Assembly: GCF_000429865.1 (NCBI RefSeq)
Contig: NZ_AUCR01000002.1
Span: 248,001-312,000 of the forward strand
Reading direction: 5' to 3'
Length of the DNA stretch: 64,000 nt
From: Cucumibacter marinus DSM 18995
Lineage (GTDB): Bacteria; Pseudomonadota; Alphaproteobacteria; Rhizobiales; Devosiaceae
Below the pieces are notes generated by a model, which saw only the letters and a list, made by a program, of their open reading frames with translations, was not told where the DNA came from and made no database searches. Positions within the stretch are counted from its first letter, which is position 1. Each line of letters begins with the position of its first letter. Shown in pieces: positions 16,712 to 25,591 of this stretch. Position numbers and translations under genes: made by a program.

Positions 16712-17857
16712 ATGTCGGGTTTGGACGAGCAAGTCACCAATGAACCCTGGCGCGTCGGTGTCCTGTTCTCGCAAAGCGGGTTCATGGCACTGATCGAGGA
16801 CACCCAGTTCCGCGGCACCATGATCGCCATTGAAGAGATCAATGCCAATGGCGGCATTAATGGCCGGGAATTGCAGCCGGTGATCTATGATCCGGCTTCG
16901 GACAATTCGCTGTTCCGCGCCTATGCCCATCGCATGCTGTCGAAAGATGGGTTGAGCACCATTTTCGGCTGCTACACCTCATCGAGCCGCAAGGCGGTTC
17001 TGCCGGTGATCGAGCGGCTCAACGGGTTGCTTTGGTATCCCACGCTTTACGAGGGGTTCGAATATTCGCCCAATGTGATCTACACCGGCGCGGCGCCGAA
17101 CCAGAATTCGATGGCGCTGTGTGAGTACCTCACCGAGCGCTATGGTTCGCGCTTCTATTTCGTGGGGTCAGACTATGTCTATCCGCGCGAATCCAACCGG
17201 ATCATGCGCGAATTGCTGCAACGCAATGGCGGCGAGGTCGTCGGGGAAAGCTATGTGCCGCTCAATTCCAAGCGGCACGATTTCAACCCGATCATGCGCG
17301 ACATCAAGCAGGCGCAGCCCGATGTGATCTTCTCGACCGTTGTAGGGATCGGCACCGTCTATCTCTATCAAAGCTTCAACGACTTCAATCTCGATCCCAA
17401 GCAGACCCCGATCGCGTCGCTGACGACAACCGAGGCCGAAATCCAGGCCATGGGCTCGGATGTGGGGGAAGGGCACATCACCGCCGCGCCCTATTTCCAG
17501 AGCATCGAGGGTGGCTCCAACCGGGCCTTTGTCGAGCGGTACCGCCGGCGCTACGGCGACAGCGAGTCGACGAATATGTGCGCCGAGGCAGCCTATTTTC
17601 AGGTGAAGATTTTTGCTGGCGCACTCGAAATGACCAATTCGCTGCAGACCGATGTTCTGCGGCCGATGGTGCTGGGGCAAAGCTTCGAGGCGCCTCAGGG
17701 CACGGTGTCGATCGACCCGCGCTGTTCGCACGCCAATGTCTGGTCGCGGATCGGCAAGGTCAATCGCGGCGGCCAGTTCGAGGTGGTCCAGCAATCGCTC
17801 TCCGCAGTCAATGCCGACCCCTATCTGGTCGGCATGATGCGGCCGGGAATGGCTTAG
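16712..17857 (+). CDS. amiC: AmiC-like amide sensor (periplasmic-binding-protein fold, negative regulator of AmiR)
   Basis: The 381-residue protein lacks a signal peptide and starts NEPWRVGVLFSQSGFMALIEDTQFRGT, then continues as a type I periplasmic-binding fold very similar to AmiC (385 residues) and to UrtA/FmdD binding proteins (GCYTSSSRKAVLPVIE, YPTLYEGFEYSPNVIYTGAAPNQNS). AmiC holds the ANTAR protein AmiR inactive until a short amide binds. A cytoplasmic location, direct adjacency (12 bases) to an AmiR-like gene and the amiE gene downstream support this role. The ATG at 16712 has GGGAG ten bases upstream. Confidence 0.87.
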   Translation: MSGLDEQVTNEPWRVGVLFSQSGFMALIEDTQFRGTMIAIEEINANGGINGRELQPVIYDPASDNSLFRAYAHRMLSKDGLSTIFGCYTSSSRKAVLPVIERLNGLLWYPTLYEGFEYSPNVIYTGAAPNQNSMALCEYLTERYGSRFYFVGSDYVYPRESNRIMRELLQRNGGEVVGESYVPLNSKRHDFNPIMRDIKQAQPDVIFSTVVGIGTVYLYQSFNDFNLDPKQTPIASLTTTEAEIQAMGSDVGEGHITAAPYFQSIEGGSNRAFVERYRRRYGDSESTNMCAEAAYFQVKIFAGALEMTNSLQTDVLRPMVLGQSFEAPQGTVSIDPRCSHANVWSRIGKVNRGGQFEVVQQSLSAVNADPYLVGMMRPGMA

Positions 17858-17869
17858 GAGCGGGATGCG

Positions 17870-18535
17870 GTGAACAGCGTCATACCCAGCAAGAATGGCG
17901 ATCGCCGGCCCGGCAGCGCCATGCAGAACCTGACCATCACAGTGAGTTGCGAGCCCGATGCTCAGATGCAGGCATGCCTGCGCGAATTGCGGCGCACGCG
18001 GGCAGTGGTCAATGTGATCTGGCCGATGCCGACGCGGTTGTCGGCGGATGCCGATGTGCTGATCTGCGATTACTCGGTCGGGCTCGACCAGGCGTTGCCC
18101 TGGCTGCCTGGGGATGCAGAAGCGGCGCTGCTGCTTGTGCTGCCGCAGAACGGGGTGGTCGACGATCGTGTGGTCGCGGCGCTCGCCCCGCATGCGGTGC
18201 TGCAACGCCCGGTGCCGCCGACCCTGGCACGGCTGGCCACGCGGACGGCCTGGAGCCAGTTCCGCTACGAGCAGCGTCTGCGTGACCGCATTCGCAGGCT
18301 CGACGAGAACCTTCGTGCGATCCGCGATGTGGAACGCGCGAAGCTGATGATCATGTCCGAATATGGGGTCGAGGAAGACGAGGCCTATCGGCAGTTGCGC
18401 GAGCTTGCGATGCGCAACCAGCTCACCGTGGCCTCGGTCGCTGCCTCGATGGTCAGCCGGACATTGATGTGGCCGCCGCGTGAGCGGCCGCCTTCGGATA
18501 GCGATGAACGCCGTTCACTGGGCAGACATCGTTAA
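17870..18535 (+). CDS. amiR: AmiR-like ANTAR domain transcription antiterminator
   Basis: The 221-residue protein has a divergent receiver-like N-terminal part (~20-130), a coiled stretch (YEQRLRDRIRRLDENLRAI, 133-151) and a C-terminal ANTAR RNA-binding domain (about 150-200) with AKLMIMSEYGV and EAYRQLRELAMRNQ. This is the AmiR layout. AmiR binds leader RNA to prevent termination when released by AmiC. Two terminator-bearing leaders lie in this locus (before 15441 and before 18725). The GTG at 17870 follows GGAG by nine bases; an internal ATG at 17921 is an alternative start nearer the AmiR length. Confidence 0.87.
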   Translation: MNSVIPSKNGDRRPGSAMQNLTITVSCEPDAQMQACLRELRRTRAVVNVIWPMPTRLSADADVLICDYSVGLDQALPWLPGDAEAALLLVLPQNGVVDDRVVAALAPHAVLQRPVPPTLARLATRTAWSQFRYEQRLRDRIRRLDENLRAIRDVERAKLMIMSEYGVEEDEAYRQLRELAMRNQLTVASVAASMVSRTLMWPPRERPPSDSDERRSLGRHR

Positions 18536-18573
18536 GAAAGACAACAGGTTAAGCGAAATATACGTATGCACGC

Positions 18574-18601
18574 TTGACAATTGATGCGGCCCATGTAGGC
18601 T
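18574..18601 (+). promoter_or_regulatory. Probable sigma70 promoter of the amide transporter-amidase operon
   Basis: A perfect -35 box TTGACA (18574-18579) is followed after 16 bases by TAGGCT (18596-18601), a weak -10. It sits 39 bases after amiR and immediately before the structured leader. Confidence 0.5.
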
Positions 18602-18622
18602 AATTTCGTCCCGAATTCCGGG

Positions 18623-18702
18623 CTGCGGCAACAGAGCCGTAGAACATCATCTTGGCAATATCGCCTCCGTACCGTGCCTGACTGGCCGTGCGGGGGTTTT
18701 TT
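18623..18702 (+). terminator. Leader with candidate ANTAR hairpins and intrinsic terminator before the amide transporter
   Basis: A first hairpin CTGCGGC-AACAGA-GCCGTAG (18623-18642) has the same loop type as the first hairpin of the 15.1 kb leader (AACARA). A weak second hairpin GGC-AATATC-GCC (18654-18665) shares bases with the terminator 5' arm. The terminator pairs CCTCCGTAC (18664-18672) with GTGCGGGGG (18688-18696) and is followed by six T's. It ends 22 bases before the binding-protein start, the layout of amidase-type attenuation. Confidence 0.62.
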
Positions 18703-18724
18703 GTGTGCGCGGGAGGTTTTCACC

Positions 18725-19972
18725 ATGGCACTAAAGCGCCGTAACTTTCTAAAAGGCTCAGCAGCACTTGGTGCTGCAACCGGTATGGGGCTGCCCCATA
18801 TCTGGATGAAGAACACGGCTCTGGCTCAGGCCAGCAACGGCGAAATCAAGGTCGGGGTCCTTTTTTCCCTGACCGGCACGACCGGCATTATCGAAGAATC
18901 CCTCAACAAGGCGACGATCCTCGCCATCGAGGAAATCAACGACAATGGCGGCGTTAACGGCATGCGGATCAATCCGATTGTCGAAGACCCTGCATCCGAC
19001 CCCGCAACCTTTGCGGAAAAGGCCCGGAAGCTGGTTCTCGGCGACAAGTGCGTGTCGGTGTTCGGCTCCTACACCTCGGCCAGCCGCAAGGCGGTGCTGC
19101 CGGTGTTCGAAGGCCGCGACAACCTCTACTTCTACCCGACCCTTTATGAGGGCCGCGAATGCTCGAAGAACGTCATCTACACCGGTGCCGTTCCCAACCA
19201 GCAGCAGGATGAATTCATTCCGTGGCTGGTCGAAAAGTTCGGCAAGAAGTTCTACCTGATCGGCTCGAACTACATCTATCCGAAAGAAGAGAACAACTAC
19301 TGCAAGAAGCTGCTCGAAGAGCTTGGTGCAGAAGTCGTCAACGAAGAATACGTGCCGCTGGGGCACTCCGAGTTCTCCTCGGTGATCAACAAGATCCAGT
19401 CGACCCAGCCCAACGTGATCTTCTCGACCGTTGTTGGTGACTCGGTGGTGGCTCTGCACCGCCAGTACCGCGCTGCGGGTCTCGATCCGGAAAAGATGCC
19501 GATGGCCTCGCTCACCACATCGGAGAACGAAGTCGCGGCGATGGGTGGCGAAGCCGCTGCCGGTCACTTCACCTCGGCACCTTACTTCATGGTTCACCAG
19601 TCGCCGGAGAACGAAAAGTTCGTGGAGGCCTACCGCTCCCGCTGGGGCGGCGACAAGGTTACCCACTTCGTGTCCGAGCCGTCCTACTTCCAGGTCTACA
19701 TGTTCAAGCAGGCGGTCGAAAAACTCGCCGCTTCCGACATCACCCCGCCGAATATCCGCGAGGCGATCAAGGACGTCGAGCTGATCGCGCCCCAGGGTCG
19801 TGTGCTGCTCGAGCGCGAGAACCTGCACACCTGGCTGTGGCCGAAAATCGCCATGGCGAAGTCGGACGGGCAGTTCGAGGTGCTCCAGGAGAGCCCGGAA
19901 TGGATCAAGCCGCTGCCCTATGCGGCCTATCCCGATCAGCTCTGTGCCGAGGACGGCCTCCAGCAGGTCTGA
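18725..19972 (+). CDS. Urea/short-chain amide ABC transporter substrate-binding protein (UrtA/FmdD family)
   Basis: The 415-residue precursor has a Tat signal (KRRNFLKGSAALGAATG) and the UrtA/FmdD fold: IKVGVLFSLTGTTGIIEESL, EINDNGGVNG, FGSYTSASRKAVLPVFE, YPTLYEGRECSKNVIYTGA. It closely parallels the AmiC protein upstream but is exported. It would bind urea or a short amide in the periplasm; linkage to amiE favours an amide such as formamide or acetamide. The ATG at 18725 has GGGAGG eight bases upstream and sits directly behind the leader terminator. Confidence 0.9.
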   Translation: MALKRRNFLKGSAALGAATGMGLPHIWMKNTALAQASNGEIKVGVLFSLTGTTGIIEESLNKATILAIEEINDNGGVNGMRINPIVEDPASDPATFAEKARKLVLGDKCVSVFGSYTSASRKAVLPVFEGRDNLYFYPTLYEGRECSKNVIYTGAVPNQQQDEFIPWLVEKFGKKFYLIGSNYIYPKEENNYCKKLLEELGAEVVNEEYVPLGHSEFSSVINKIQSTQPNVIFSTVVGDSVVALHRQYRAAGLDPEKMPMASLTTSENEVAAMGGEAAAGHFTSAPYFMVHQSPENEKFVEAYRSRWGGDKVTHFVSEPSYFQVYMFKQAVEKLAASDITPPNIREAIKDVELIAPQGRVLLERENLHTWLWPKIAMAKSDGQFEVLQESPEWIKPLPYAAYPDQLCAEDGLQQV

Positions 19973-19989
19973 CCACTTTCTTCAAAACC

Positions 19990-20021
19990 GGTACGCGGCG
20001 CCCCTGCCGGCGGCGCGTACC
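19990..20021 (+). repeat. Intercistronic hairpin after the amide-binding-protein gene
   Basis: GGTACGC (19990-19996) pairs with GCGTACC (20015-20021), with further GC pairing possible inside. It begins 17 bases after the stop and has no T-tract; a role in message stability of the binding-protein segment is likely. Confidence 0.6.
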
Positions 20022-20047
20022 TCCCCTGCGGGGCTCAGAGGTGTCCT

Positions 20048-20917
20048 ATGGACTTTGTGCTGCAACAGCTTCTTACCGGTCTGAGTATCGGTTCCATCCT
20101 CCTGCTGGTCGCCCTTGGACTGGCGATCATTTACGGGACGATGGGCGTCATCAACATGGCGCATGGCGAATTCCTCATGCTCGGGGCGTATGGCGCCTGG
20201 GCACTGAAGGCATTCTTCGGTCTTGGGCTTCTCGAGAGCCTTGTCATCATTTTCATCGGCGTGGCGGCGCTGGGCTATCTGGTTGAACGCGGTGTCATCC
20301 AGTTCCTCTACAAGCGGCCACTCGATACAATTCTGGCGACCTGGGGGATCGGGGTGATCCTGCAGCAATCGGCGCGGCTCCTGGCCGGCGGCGAATTGCG
20401 CTATGTCGAAATGCCCTCCATCCTGATTGGACAGGTCAATATCTTCGGCGTTTCGGTCGCCGGGTACCGGGTCTTCATCTTCGCCTTCGTGGCCGCGATG
20501 TTCGCGATCACCTGGTTCCTGTTCTACCGTACCAGTTTCGGCATGAAGCTGCGTGCCGTGGTGCAGGACCAGAGCATGGCCTCGTGCTTCGGCATCAATG
20601 CCAAGCGGATCTATTCGCTCACCTTCGCCTATGGCGCGGGGCTCGCGGGCCTGGCCGGGGCGCTGGTCGCACCGCTCAAATCCGTGTCGCCCGAAATGGG
20701 CACGACCTATGTGGTCGATGCCTTCTTCGTGGTGGTGCTCGGCGGTGCGCAGTCGCTGTTCGGAACCGTGGCGAGCGCCACGCTTCTGGGCGAGATGAAC
20801 GGCGTGCTGGCCTATTGGTACAATGACACCATCGCCAAGGCGCTGGTGCTGCTGGCCATCGTCGTGCTCATCCGGTTCCGGCCCCAGGGTCTGTTCTCAA
20901 CCCGCATCCGGAGCTGA
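20048..20917 (+). CDS. Urea/amide ABC transporter permease (UrtB/FmdE family)
   Basis: The 289-residue membrane protein opens QLLTGLSIGSILLLVALGLAI and then IYGTMGVINMAHGEFLMLGAY, the LivH/UrtB hallmark, with the coupling loop RTSFGMKLRAVVQDQSMASCFGIN. UrtB is often about 300 residues in the core, as here, without the long extra periplasmic domain of some urea permeases. It forms the inner-membrane channel with the next gene product. Stop and next start overlap by one base (TGATG). Confidence 0.9.
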   Translation: MDFVLQQLLTGLSIGSILLLVALGLAIIYGTMGVINMAHGEFLMLGAYGAWALKAFFGLGLLESLVIIFIGVAALGYLVERGVIQFLYKRPLDTILATWGIGVILQQSARLLAGGELRYVEMPSILIGQVNIFGVSVAGYRVFIFAFVAAMFAITWFLFYRTSFGMKLRAVVQDQSMASCFGINAKRIYSLTFAYGAGLAGLAGALVAPLKSVSPEMGTTYVVDAFFVVVLGGAQSLFGTVASATLLGEMNGVLAYWYNDTIAKALVLLAIVVLIRFRPQGLFSTRIRS

Positions 20918-22092
20918 TGACCATGGCGCTTCCTTCAAAATCCGGTTTGCCGATCTCCCGTCAGACACTGATCCAGCTCATTGTCTATGGTCTTGTCTGC
21001 CTGGCGATCTTCATCTTCCCGTTCATTCTCGACAATGACTTCCTGCTCAACCGCTATGCCCGCTATCTGGTGCTGGCCATGGTGGCGATGGCGCTGAGCC
21101 TTTCGTGGGGTTATGCGGGCATTCTCAATCTCGGCCAGGCCATGGCGTTCGGCCTCGGCTCCTACTGCATGGCCATGGCGCTCAAGCTGAGAACCGTTCC
21201 GGTGCATACCGGGGCGGGCGGGCTGCCCGACTTCATGGTGTGGAACAACGTCGAGAGCCTGCCGTGGTTCTGGGTGCCGTTCTACAACATGCCCTTCGCG
21301 ATCATCGCGGGCATCGGTGTGCCGGTCGCCGTCTCGTTCCTTCTGGGCTGGTTCATGTTCAAGGGGCGGATCACCGGGGTCTATGTGGCGATCATCACGC
21401 TCGCCGCGCTGGTGGTGGCAAACCTTCTGATAATCGACGCGCAGAGTGTGACCGGTGGCTTCAACGGCATCACCGACCTGGCGCAGCTCGAACTGTTCGG
21501 CTTCACCTTCGACGCCTATTCCAAGAGCACCTATTTCCTCGTGGCCGGCTGTCTCACGGTCAGTCTGTTCGTGGCGCTCATGGTGACCAAATCGAAGGCC
21601 GGCCTCGTCTTGCAGGCGGTGCGCGACCATGAGGACCGGGTCCGGTTCTTCGGCTATGACGTCGCCTCGTTCAAGGTGCTCGCCTTCTGCGTGTCGGCAG
21701 GCATCGCGGGGCTGGCGGGCATGCTCTACACCGTCGTGCTCGAATTCGCCTCGCCCACCTTCCTCGATGTCTCCCTGTCGCTCTCCATCGTCATCTGGGT
21801 GGCGGTTGGTGGCCGGCAGAGCCTTCTGGGTGCGGCGCTCGGGGCCATTCTTGTGGCAGGCACACAGAGCTCGCTGCAAGAGAACGAGTTCTTCCTCGAT
21901 ACCTGGATGCTGATCATGGGCGCGTTGTTCGTCCTGGTCGTGCTGTTCCTGCCCAACGGGCTGGCCAGTCTTGTCGACATCATCGGCCGTGCGCTCAAGC
22001 GCGGCCGTGGACCGGCACAGCGTTCCACCTCTTCTCCGGCACAAACATCAGAGCCGGCCGAGGCAAACGTGTCCAAGCAGGGAGCGGAGTAG
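20917..22092 (+). CDS. Urea/amide ABC transporter permease (UrtC/FmdF family)
   Basis: A 391-residue inner-membrane protein, longer than LivM and like UrtC. It has SLSWGYAGILNLGQAMAFGLGSY near the N-terminus, an ITGVYVAIITLAALVVANLLI segment and the coupling loop KAGLVLQAVRDHEDRVRFFGYD. The hydrophilic tail (residues ~355-391, rich in Ser, Pro, Thr) is unusual but low-complexity. An ATG at 20923 is an alternative start. It pairs with the upstream permease. Confidence 0.9.
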   Translation: MTMALPSKSGLPISRQTLIQLIVYGLVCLAIFIFPFILDNDFLLNRYARYLVLAMVAMALSLSWGYAGILNLGQAMAFGLGSYCMAMALKLRTVPVHTGAGGLPDFMVWNNVESLPWFWVPFYNMPFAIIAGIGVPVAVSFLLGWFMFKGRITGVYVAIITLAALVVANLLIIDAQSVTGGFNGITDLAQLELFGFTFDAYSKSTYFLVAGCLTVSLFVALMVTKSKAGLVLQAVRDHEDRVRFFGYDVASFKVLAFCVSAGIAGLAGMLYTVVLEFASPTFLDVSLSLSIVIWVAVGGRQSLLGAALGAILVAGTQSSLQENEFFLDTWMLIMGALFVLVVLFLPNGLASLVDIIGRALKRGRGPAQRSTSSPAQTSEPAEANVSKQGAE

Positions 22093-22096
22093 GCCG

Positions 22097-22849
22097 ATGA
22101 GCGGACACCTTCAAATCACCGATCTCACGGTCGATTTCGGCGGCTTCACAGCCGTCAAGGATCTCGGCCTGACGATCAACAAGGGCGAACTCAGATGCCT
22201 GATCGGGCCGAATGGGGCGGGCAAGACGACAACGCTCGACCTCATTTGCGGCAAGACCAAGCCGACGCGCGGTTCGATCAAATATGACGGCAAGGAGCTG
22301 GCTTCTCTCGAGGAATACAAGATCGCCAGGGCCGGGGTGGGGCGCAAGTTCCAGATCCCGTCCGTGTTCAAGCAGTTGACGGTCTACGAAAATCTCGAAG
22401 TCGCCAACTGCAAGAATACCGGGGTTTTCGCCAATCTGTTCCGGCCGGGGCATTCCTCCCACCGGGACGGGCTGGAAAAGCTGGCCGAGTTCGTCGGCCT
22501 TGCCGATCAGCTCGACCTGCCGGCGGCCTATCTCAGCCACGGGCAGACCCAATGGCTCGAAATCGCGCTCCTGCTGGCGCGTGACAGCGAGCTCATCCTG
22601 CTCGATGAGCCGACGGCCGGAATGACGGCCCAGGAAACCCACAAGACTGCCGAGATCTGTAATCGCCTCAAGGGCAAGCACACCATCGTCGTCGTCGAAC
22701 ACGACATGGGGTTTGTCCGCGAAATCTGCGACGTGATCTCGGTCATGCACCAGGGGCAACTGCTCGCGGAAGGCACGGCTGACGAAATCAGCGCCGATCC
22801 GCAAGTGCGCGAGGTTTATCTCGGATCCATGGGGATTGGCGATGCTTGA
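22097..22849 (+). CDS. Urea/amide ABC transporter ATPase (UrtD family)
   Basis: The 250-residue ATPase has Walker A GPNGAGKT (37-44), ARAGVGRKFQIPSVFKQLTV and the signature LSHGQTQWLEIALLLARD, which is diagnostic of UrtD-type rather than LivG-type proteins, then Walker B LILLDEPTAGMTAQET and switch VVVEHDMGFV. The ATG at 22097 follows the permease stop by four bases. It energises uptake with the next ATPase. Confidence 0.92.
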   Translation: MSGHLQITDLTVDFGGFTAVKDLGLTINKGELRCLIGPNGAGKTTTLDLICGKTKPTRGSIKYDGKELASLEEYKIARAGVGRKFQIPSVFKQLTVYENLEVANCKNTGVFANLFRPGHSSHRDGLEKLAEFVGLADQLDLPAAYLSHGQTQWLEIALLLARDSELILLDEPTAGMTAQETHKTAEICNRLKGKHTIVVVEHDMGFVREICDVISVMHQGQLLAEGTADEISADPQVREVYLGSMGIGDA

Positions 22850-23540
22850 GATCAGCAAACTCGATGGCTATTACGGCAATTCCCGCACGCTTCAGCAGGT
22901 CGAACTGACCGTTGGACAGTCGGGCTTCCTGTCGGTGCTTGGCCGGAACGGGGTCGGCAAGACGACGCTGATGCGCGCCATTCTCGGTCTTTTGGACCGG
23001 ACCGAAGGCGCCATCCGGCTGGATGGAAGGGACCTTGCGTCCGAGCCCACCCACAAACGTGCCATGGCCGGTATCGGCTATGTGCCGCAGGGCCGCGGAA
23101 TCCTGCCGCGGTTCACCGTGGCGGAGAACCTCAAGATGGGGAGCTTCGCCCGCACATCCGACCGCGGCAAGGAACTCGAGGACCTGGTCTTCTCCCTGTT
23201 TCCGATCCTCAAGGAATTCCTGCCGCGAGCGGGTGGCAACCTGTCCGGCGGCCAGCAGCAACAACTCGCCATCGCGCGAGCGCTGCTGACCGATCCCAAG
23301 ATCATCCTTTTCGACGAGCCGACGGAGGGTATCCAGCCCAACATCGTCGAGCAGATCGAGGAGGCGATCATCACGCTCAACAAGGACCACGGCATCACGA
23401 TCGTGCTTGTCGAGCAGGACATCACTTTCGCGCGGCGGGCCAGCTCCAGCTTCGCGATCATGGAAAAGGGGACCGTTATGGCGGCGGGCGAGATCGGTGA
23501 ACTCACCGAGGAACTCGTCCATCGGCATATGGGGGTCTGA
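22842..23540 (+). CDS. Urea/amide ABC transporter ATPase (UrtE family)
   Basis: The 232-residue ATPase begins MLEISKLDGYYGNSRTLQQV with Walker A GRNGVGKT (34-41), typical of UrtE, followed by YVPQGRGILPRFTVAENL, LSGGQQQQLAIARALL and Walker B IILFDEPTEGIQPNIV. The ATG at 22842 overlaps the UrtD-like gene by eight bases, so expression is coupled. It is the last transporter gene; amiE follows after 75 bases. Confidence 0.92.
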   Translation: MLEISKLDGYYGNSRTLQQVELTVGQSGFLSVLGRNGVGKTTLMRAILGLLDRTEGAIRLDGRDLASEPTHKRAMAGIGYVPQGRGILPRFTVAENLKMGSFARTSDRGKELEDLVFSLFPILKEFLPRAGGNLSGGQQQQLAIARALLTDPKIILFDEPTEGIQPNIVEQIEEAIITLNKDHGITIVLVEQDITFARRASSSFAIMEKGTVMAAGEIGELTEELVHRHMGV

Positions 23541-23574
23541 CCAGGGCGGAACGCATCGACGCCCGCGGCGGGCG

Positions 23575-23602
23575 CCGGTGTCTTACTCAAACACCGATTT
23601 TT
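23575..23602 (+). terminator. Terminator-like hairpin directly before amiE
   Basis: CGGTGT (23575-23580) pairs with ACACCG (23590-23595) and is followed by ATTTTT (23596-23601). The end of the T-run is three bases before the amiE SD. It may be a weak intra-operon terminator or another attenuation point; a GC hairpin (CGCCCG/CGGGCG) lies around 23560-23574. Confidence 0.5.
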
Positions 23603-23615
23603 GAAGGAGGAGACG

Positions 23616-24653
23616 ATGCTTCACGGTGATATCTCGAGCAGCAACGACACAGTCGGGGTTGCCGTCGTCAACTACAAGATGCCGCGGCTGCATACCAAGG
23701 CCGAAGTGCTGGACAATGCCCGCAACATTGCCAGCATGGTCGAAGGCATGAAGGTCGGCCTGCCGGGGATGGACCTCGTCATCTTCCCGGAATATTCGAC
23801 CCACGGGATCATGTATGACCAGAAGGAAATGTATGAGACCGCCTCGTCCATCCCGGGCGAGGAGACAGAGATCTTTGCCGAGGCCTGCCGCAAGGCGGAT
23901 GTTTGGGGCGTGTTCTCGCTGACCGGCGAGCGGCACGAAGAACACCCCAACAAGGCGCCCTACAACACGCTCATCCTGATGAACAACAAGGGTGAGATCG
24001 TGCAGAAATACCGCAAGATCATGCCCTGGGTTCCGATCGAGGGCTGGTATCCGGGCAACTGCACTTATGTGTCGGATGGGCCGAAAGGCCTCAAGATCTC
24101 GCTGATCATCTGCGATGATGGCAACTATCCCGAGATCTGGCGCGATTGTGCCATGCGCGGCGCCGAGCTGATCATCCGCTGCCAGGGCTATATGTACCCG
24201 GCCAAGGAACAGCAGGTGATCATGTCAAAGGCCATGGCCTGGGCCAATAACACCTATGTGGCAGTGGCCAACGCATCGGGCTTTGACGGGGTCTACTCCT
24301 ATTTCGGTCATTCGGCCCTTATCGGGTTCGACGGCCGGACGCTCGGCGAATGCGGGACGGAAGAAAACGGCATCCAGTATGCAGCTCTTTCCACCTCGCT
24401 GATCCGCGATTCCCGCAAGAACATGCAGTCGCAGAACCACCTCTACAAGCTGGTTCACCGTGGCTATACCGGCATGATCGGCTCCGGGGAAACCGCACAG
24501 GGCGTGGCAACCTGCCCCTATGACTTCTATGCCAAATGGGTCAACGACCCCGAAGGCACCCGGGAAATGGTCGAGGCCATCACGCGCTCGACGCCGGGTA
24601 CCGAAGAGGCGCCCATCGAGGGCATTCCGCACGAACTCGAGAAACACCGCTAA
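23616..24653 (+). CDS. amiE: Aliphatic amidase
   Basis: The 345-residue nitrilase-superfamily enzyme hydrolyses short aliphatic amides to the acid and ammonia in the cytoplasm. The catalytic triad falls exactly where it does in Pseudomonas AmiE: Glu59 (FPEY), Lys134 (YRKIMPW) and Cys166 (ICDDGN). Length (346 in Pseudomonas) and N-terminus ([20 protein letters not shown]) also agree. Formamidase AmiF is a relative, but the start and length favour AmiE. The ATG at 23616 follows AAGGAGGAG. Transporter genes upstream and AmiC/AmiR make a coherent amide regulon. Confidence 0.95.
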   Translation: MLHGDISSSNDTVGVAVVNYKMPRLHTKAEVLDNARNIASMVEGMKVGLPGMDLVIFPEYSTHGIMYDQKEMYETASSIPGEETEIFAEACRKADVWGVFSLTGERHEEHPNKAPYNTLILMNNKGEIVQKYRKIMPWVPIEGWYPGNCTYVSDGPKGLKISLIICDDGNYPEIWRDCAMRGAELIIRCQGYMYPAKEQQVIMSKAMAWANNTYVAVANASGFDGVYSYFGHSALIGFDGRTLGECGTEENGIQYAALSTSLIRDSRKNMQSQNHLYKLVHRGYTGMIGSGETAQGVATCPYDFYAKWVNDPEGTREMVEAITRSTPGTEEAPIEGIPHELEKHR

Positions 24654-24768
24654 GGCGGTTGGCGGGCGGCGCATCCTGCCTGGCGTCGCCCGCACCTTTA
24701 TCTCCTCGGGGCCAGGACCGGTCCTCACCGGACCGGTCGGGCTGCCCGCTTAACATCAGGGCTTCGGA
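24654..24768 (+). other. Intergenic hairpins between amiE and the MoxR-type gene
   Basis: Two GC-rich inverted repeats occupy this gap: GCGGGCG pairing with CGCCCGC (about 24663-24693) and CCGGTCC pairing with GGACCGG (about 24718-24736). Neither has a T-tract, so read-through from amiE is likely. Confidence 0.45.
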
Positions 24769-25578
24769 ATGGATCTCCAAATGGATCTCCAAGACTATCT
24801 CATACGGGACGAGCCCTATTACCGGGCCGTCGGCGACGAACGGGAACAGTTCGCAGCCGCCTATGCGGCGCGGATGCCGATGATGCTCAAGGGGCCGACG
24901 GGTTGTGGCAAGACCCGCTTCATCGAGCACATGGCCTACCGGCTCAACAAGCCACTGATCACCGTCGCTTGCCATGAAGACATGACGGCCTCGGATCTGG
25001 TGGGCCGATACCTGCTCGATGCCGAAGGCACGGTCTGGCATGACGGGCCGCTGTCGATCGCGGTTCGCTATGGCGCGATCTGCTATCTCGACGAGGTTGT
25101 CGAGGCGCGCCAGGACACCACAGTCGTCATTCACCCGCTGACCGATGACCGCCGGGTGCTGCCGCTCGAAAAGAAGAACGAGCTCATTGAGGCCCATCCC
25201 GATTTCCAGATCGTGATCTCCTACAATCCGGGCTATCAGAGCGTTCTCAAGGACCTCAAGGAATCCACGAAGCAGCGCTTCGCCGCGCTCGAATTCACCT
25301 ATCCCGAGGCCGGGATCGAATCCGAGATCGTCATGCATGAAGCGGGGATCGACAAGAAGACCGCCGAGTTGCTGGTCCAGGTCGGCGTGCGCTCGCGCAA
25401 TCTCAAGGGACACGGGCTCGACGAAGGTGCCTCCACCCGGATGTTGATTCAGGCGGGCCGGCTGATGGCGCAAGGCATTGCGCTCAAGGACGCGTGCCAT
25501 GTGGCCATCGTCTTGCCGATTACTGACGATCCGGAACTGCGCGATGCATTGACTGAAGCCATCACGGCGCTGAGCTGA
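24769..25578 (+). CDS. MoxR-type AAA+ ATPase (CbbQ/NirQ/NorQ family; AmiB-like position)
   Basis: The 269-residue protein has Walker A GPTGCGKT (42-49), Walker B CYLDEV (105-110), a [19 protein letters not shown] sensor region and the compact length of CbbQ/NirQ/NorQ proteins. These AAA+ proteins work with a VWA partner to remodel or activate a target complex; the VWA gene follows 13 bases on. In Pseudomonas the amidase operon also includes an ATPase gene (amiB) after amiE, so this may be the counterpart. A second ATG four codons downstream is an alternative start. The target is unknown. Confidence 0.87.
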   Translation: MDLQMDLQDYLIRDEPYYRAVGDEREQFAAAYAARMPMMLKGPTGCGKTRFIEHMAYRLNKPLITVACHEDMTASDLVGRYLLDAEGTVWHDGPLSIAVRYGAICYLDEVVEARQDTTVVIHPLTDDRRVLPLEKKNELIEAHPDFQIVISYNPGYQSVLKDLKESTKQRFAALEFTYPEAGIESEIVMHEAGIDKKTAELLVQVGVRSRNLKGHGLDEGASTRMLIQAGRLMAQGIALKDACHVAIVLPITDDPELRDALTEAITALS

Positions 25579-25591
25579 GGCGGGCCGCGCC

